From Rhodoferax sp. (GTDB lineage Bacteria; Pseudomonadota; Gammaproteobacteria; Burkholderiales; Burkholderiaceae_C), in contig NZ_JAQTMS010000005.1 in NCBI RefSeq assembly GCF_028714215.1, positions 1 through 64,000 of the forward strand: 64,000 bases of DNA, written 5' to 3'. The notes under the pieces are model-generated. The model was given only the letters and a program-made list of their open reading frames with translations, searched no databases and was not told where the DNA came from. Positions 61,793-64,000 of this stretch are shown piece by piece (the first letter of the stretch is position 1; every line of letters begins with the position of its first letter). Both the position numbers and the translations under genes were made by a program.

Positions 61793-62612
61793 CGGGCGCC
61801 GGCGCGCCGCTGCAGCAGCGGCATTTGGCGATCGCGCCGTCGACAAAAGCATGCAGTTCGCCGGTCTTCATGGCGACCCAGTTTTCGTTGGTGGTCAGCG
61901 GTTCGGTCACCACGATCGCCAGCCGGTCTTCCGGGCCGTTCAGATCGGCCAGGTCGACACTGACGTCGTCGTCCTTCAGATGCACTTGCGTGAACGGGTG
62001 CTGGCGCAGCACGTAATGCAATTGCGTGCTGGCATGCGCCCACAAGGCCTGGCCGTTGCTGAGCAAAAAGTTGAAAGTGCCGTGCTTGGCGATTTGCGGC
62101 ACCAGCTCGGCCAGGGTGCAGGTCAGCTCCTCGACACTGGGCACGCCGGCATGCGACTTGGCCAGTTCCTGAAGCAGCCAGCAAAACGCCAGCTCGCTGT
62201 CGGTATTGCCGACCGGCCGGAAACTGCCGTGCAGCGCGGGCTTGTAGTCTTTCAGATCGCCGTTGTGGGCGAAAACCCAGTAGCGGCCCCACAGCTCGCG
62301 CACAAAAGGATGGCAGTTTTCCAGTGTCACGGCGCCCACCGTGGCCTTGCGCACATGGGCCACCACGTTGTGGCTCTTGATCGGGTAAGTGCGCAGCATG
62401 TTGGCGATGGGCGAGGTGGCGGCACCTTCCTTGTCGACGAAATAGCGCACCCCCTTGCCAACCTGCCCCGGCGTCGTCGCCTCGCTCTCGAAGAAGGCGA
62501 TGCCCCAGCCGTCGGCATGGTGGCCGGTACAGCCGCCACGCTGCGAAAATCCGGTAAAACTCAGCGTCAGACTGGCGGGCAAGAGGCTGTTCATTCCAAG
62601 CAATTGGCACAT
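61782..62612 (-). CDS. Class II glutamine amidotransferase (YafJ-like)
   Basis: A 276-residue Ntn-type amidotransferase domain protein. The nucleophile is Cys2 (MCQLLGMN), exposed after removal of Met1. HHADGWGIAFFE, VVAHVRKATVGAVTLENCHPF and WVFAHNGDLKDYKP form the glutamine site, as in GATase_4/YafJ proteins. No synthetase domain is fused, so the acceptor is unknown. A Cys pair CRCCSG lies near the C-terminus. It is 53 bases downstream of the DHA2 transporter's stop, on the same strand. Confidence 0.86.
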   Translation of the reverse strand: MCQLLGMNSLLPASLTLSFTGFSQRGGCTGHHADGWGIAFFESEATTPGQVGKGVRYFVDKEGAATSPIANMLRTYPIKSHNVVAHVRKATVGAVTLENCHPFVRELWGRYWVFAHNGDLKDYKPALHGSFRPVGNTDSELAFCWLLQELAKSHAGVPSVEELTCTLAELVPQIAKHGTFNFLLSNGQALWAHASTQLHYVLRQHPFTQVHLKDDDVSVDLADLNGPEDRLAIVVTEPLTTNENWVAMKTGELHAFVDGAIAKCRCCSGAPAPVSA

Positions 62613-62665
62613 GCCGCAATTTTACCGTGGGGTGCTGGCCCCCCATGGCCGGTTGCGGCGCGAAC

Positions 62666-64000
62666 TCAGGCCGGCTTCAGTCGCGGCCCCGGACGCAGAC
62701 GCCAGGCCGCCAGCAGCGCCAGCGCACACAAAAGCGCCAGCAGGTAAAAAGTTTCATTGAAAGCGGCCAGCCGTGCCGGGTTGCTGGCGCGGCTGGCCAG
62801 CGACTCGCCATGGCTGGCCAGTCGCCACTCCAGCACAATGCCGCAGGCACTGACCCCCATCGCCCCCCCTAGCGTGCGCAGGAAATTGATGACGCTGGAG
62901 CCCTGCGGCAGCAGGTCTTTGTCCAGGCCGCGCAGGGCGCCCGAGTTGAGCGAGGGCAGGATGAAGCCCAGCCCCATGCGGCCCAGCATGGCCCACGCGC
63001 CCAATACCCACAGGCTGCCGCCCAGGCCCACGCTGCCCATCAGGACGAACGATGCCGCCAGCAAGACCAGGCCGGTGCTGACCAGCAGGTGCGTCGGTTG
63101 CCGGTCCGCCAGATGCCCGGCCAGGGGAATGGTGAGCGCCAGCACCAGTCCGGCGGGCAGCAAAACAGTGCCCACATGCGAGGCCGAAAAAGCCAGCCCC
63201 AACTGCATGTAAACCGGCAGCAGGTAGGTCGAACCGAACAATGCCATGCCGTAGATGAAGGCCACGATGCTGCCCATGGCAAACGCGCGATGCTCAAACA
63301 GGGCCAGCTTCATCAGCGGCGCGGCAGCGCCGGCTGCCCCATTGCGACCGAGCCGTCGCTGCCAGCCGACAAAACCCATCAGCGTGGCCACGCCGCCGGC
63401 CAGCAACAGCAGGGCCGGCGCTGCCGGGCCGCGGCGCAACTGCACCAGCCCATTGAGCAGGCCCACCGTGCCGGCGCCGGCCAGCAGCAAGCCGCGCCAA
63501 TCCAGTTTGCCGCCCGCGCGCTGGGCGCCCGGTTTTCCAGCGGGCATGGTCGGGACGAAGCGCTGCGCCAGCCACAGCGAGGCCAGACAAAAGGGCAGCA
63601 CCATGAAGAAGATGGAACGCCAGCCAAACCAGTCGACCAGCAGTCCGCCGATGCTGGGCCCGATGGCCGGCGCCAGCACCACGCCCATGCCGAAAATGCC
63701 GCCGGCGCGGCCCTGCTCATGCGGCTGGAAAGCCCGCACAATGATGATGACCGGAATCGGTTGCACCACGCCGGCGGCCAGTCCCTCGGCCACCCGCGCC
63801 GCCAGCACCAGCGAAAAATCGTTAGCCAAGCCACCAACGATGCTGCCCGCCAGCAGCAGCCACATGGTGCCGGCGTAAGTGCGCCGATAGCCGTAGCGCG
63901 CCAGCAGCCAGGGCGTGGTCAGCATCGACACCGTCATGGCGATCATGAAGCCGGAGGCGACCCATTGGGCGCGTTCCTGCCCCAGTCCAAAGTGACGGCT
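62666..64000 (-). CDS. DHA2-family MFS multidrug transporter (5' end outside window)
   Basis: At least 444 residues of an EmrB/QacA-type exporter with about 13 membrane segments visible. The reading frame stays open to base 64000 (SRHFGLGQERAQWVASGFMI), so the true start lies beyond the window; the first visible Met at 63946 is internal. Family motifs: ARYGYRRTYAGTMWLLLAG, ARVAEGLAAGVVQPIPVIII (motif C-like) and GMGVVLAPAIGPSIGGLLVD. The usual HlyD-type partner EmrA is not seen. Substrate unknown. Confidence 0.88.
   Translation of the reverse strand, partial: SRHFGLGQERAQWVASGFMIAMTVSMLTTPWLLARYGYRRTYAGTMWLLLAGSIVGGLANDFSLVLAARVAEGLAAGVVQPIPVIIIVRAFQPHEQGRAGGIFGMGVVLAPAIGPSIGGLLVDWFGWRSIFFMVLPFCLASLWLAQRFVPTMPAGKPGAQRAGGKLDWRGLLLAGAGTVGLLNGLVQLRRGPAAPALLLLAGGVATLMGFVGWQRRLGRNGAAGAAAPLMKLALFEHRAFAMGSIVAFIYGMALFGSTYLLPVYMQLGLAFSASHVGTVLLPAGLVLALTIPLAGHLADRQPTHLLVSTGLVLLAASFVLMGSVGLGGSLWVLGAWAMLGRMGLGFILPSLNSGALRGLDKDLLPQGSSVINFLRTLGGAMGVSACGIVLEWRLASHGESLASRASNPARLAAFNETFYLLALLCALALLAAWRLRPGPRLKPA

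Overview
This GC-rich window looks like chromosomal DNA of a betaproteobacterium of the order Burkholderiales, most likely family Comamonadaceae (Rhodoferax/Polaromonas-like). The inference rests on protein character and gene order: leuS-lptE-holA-proA, fur divergent from bamE, dapB-exbB-exbD, hpf-ptsN-hprK, a betaproteobacterial-type gshA, tcuAB and pntAB. No tRNA, rRNA or CRISPR array was recognised.

Layout. 1-120: the 3' end of a group II intron, abutting the start codon of pyrF. 0.1-4.6 kb: pyrF, an acyl-CoA ligase and a ThDP-dependent lyase-like enzyme. 4.7-8.9 kb: the exported DUF1800/DUF1501 pair and an EamA permease. 8.9-16.6 kb: uvrA, two MFS transporters, ssb, cytochrome c' and a small cupin. 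16.8-23.6 kb: one + strand operon with an RND efflux adaptor and pump, sulfide:quinone oxidoreductase, a DUF2892 membrane protein, an OsmC thiol peroxidase-like protein and a CsoR-family repressor, behind a promoter with a perfect palindrome. 23.7-31.2 kb: a lower-GC block on the - strand with a plant-like phytochelatin synthase, an ArsM methyltransferase, a SigZ-like sigma factor, an outer-membrane barrel, a LolA-like protein and an MMPL exporter, ending at a decayed IS66 orfA. 31.3-43.1 kb: mnmA, tcuAB, pntAB, and fadD-mtnP-class II aldolase-mtnA (a DHAP-shunt type salvage operon). 43.1-49.7 kb: corA, hpf, ptsN, hprK, fur, bamE, dapB, exbB, exbD. 49.7-64 kb: leuS, lptE, holA, an accessory insertion (small lipoprotein, minimal nucleotidyltransferase), proA, gshA, kup, a GNAT acetyltransferase, gshB, a class II glutamine amidotransferase and a DHA2 MFS pump that runs off the window.

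The most notable signal is in the metal/metalloid block. A 31-bp sequence, identical at 26 of 31 positions without gaps, lies about 50 bp upstream of both the arsM start and the MMPL operon start, in the same orientation. It has the shape of an ECF promoter, and a SigZ-like sigma gene lies between the two copies. This suggests a self-contained sigma-controlled regulon joining thiol-peptide synthesis, arsenic methylation and envelope export. gshA and gshB elsewhere in the window would supply glutathione, the substrate of phytochelatin synthase.

Non-coding repeats are frequent: seven copies of a GGGACAGACC...CTCTGTCC hairpin, three of them in the leader or start of ssb, fadD and the GNAT gene, and two MITE-like inverted-repeat elements (44.1 and 53.0 kb).
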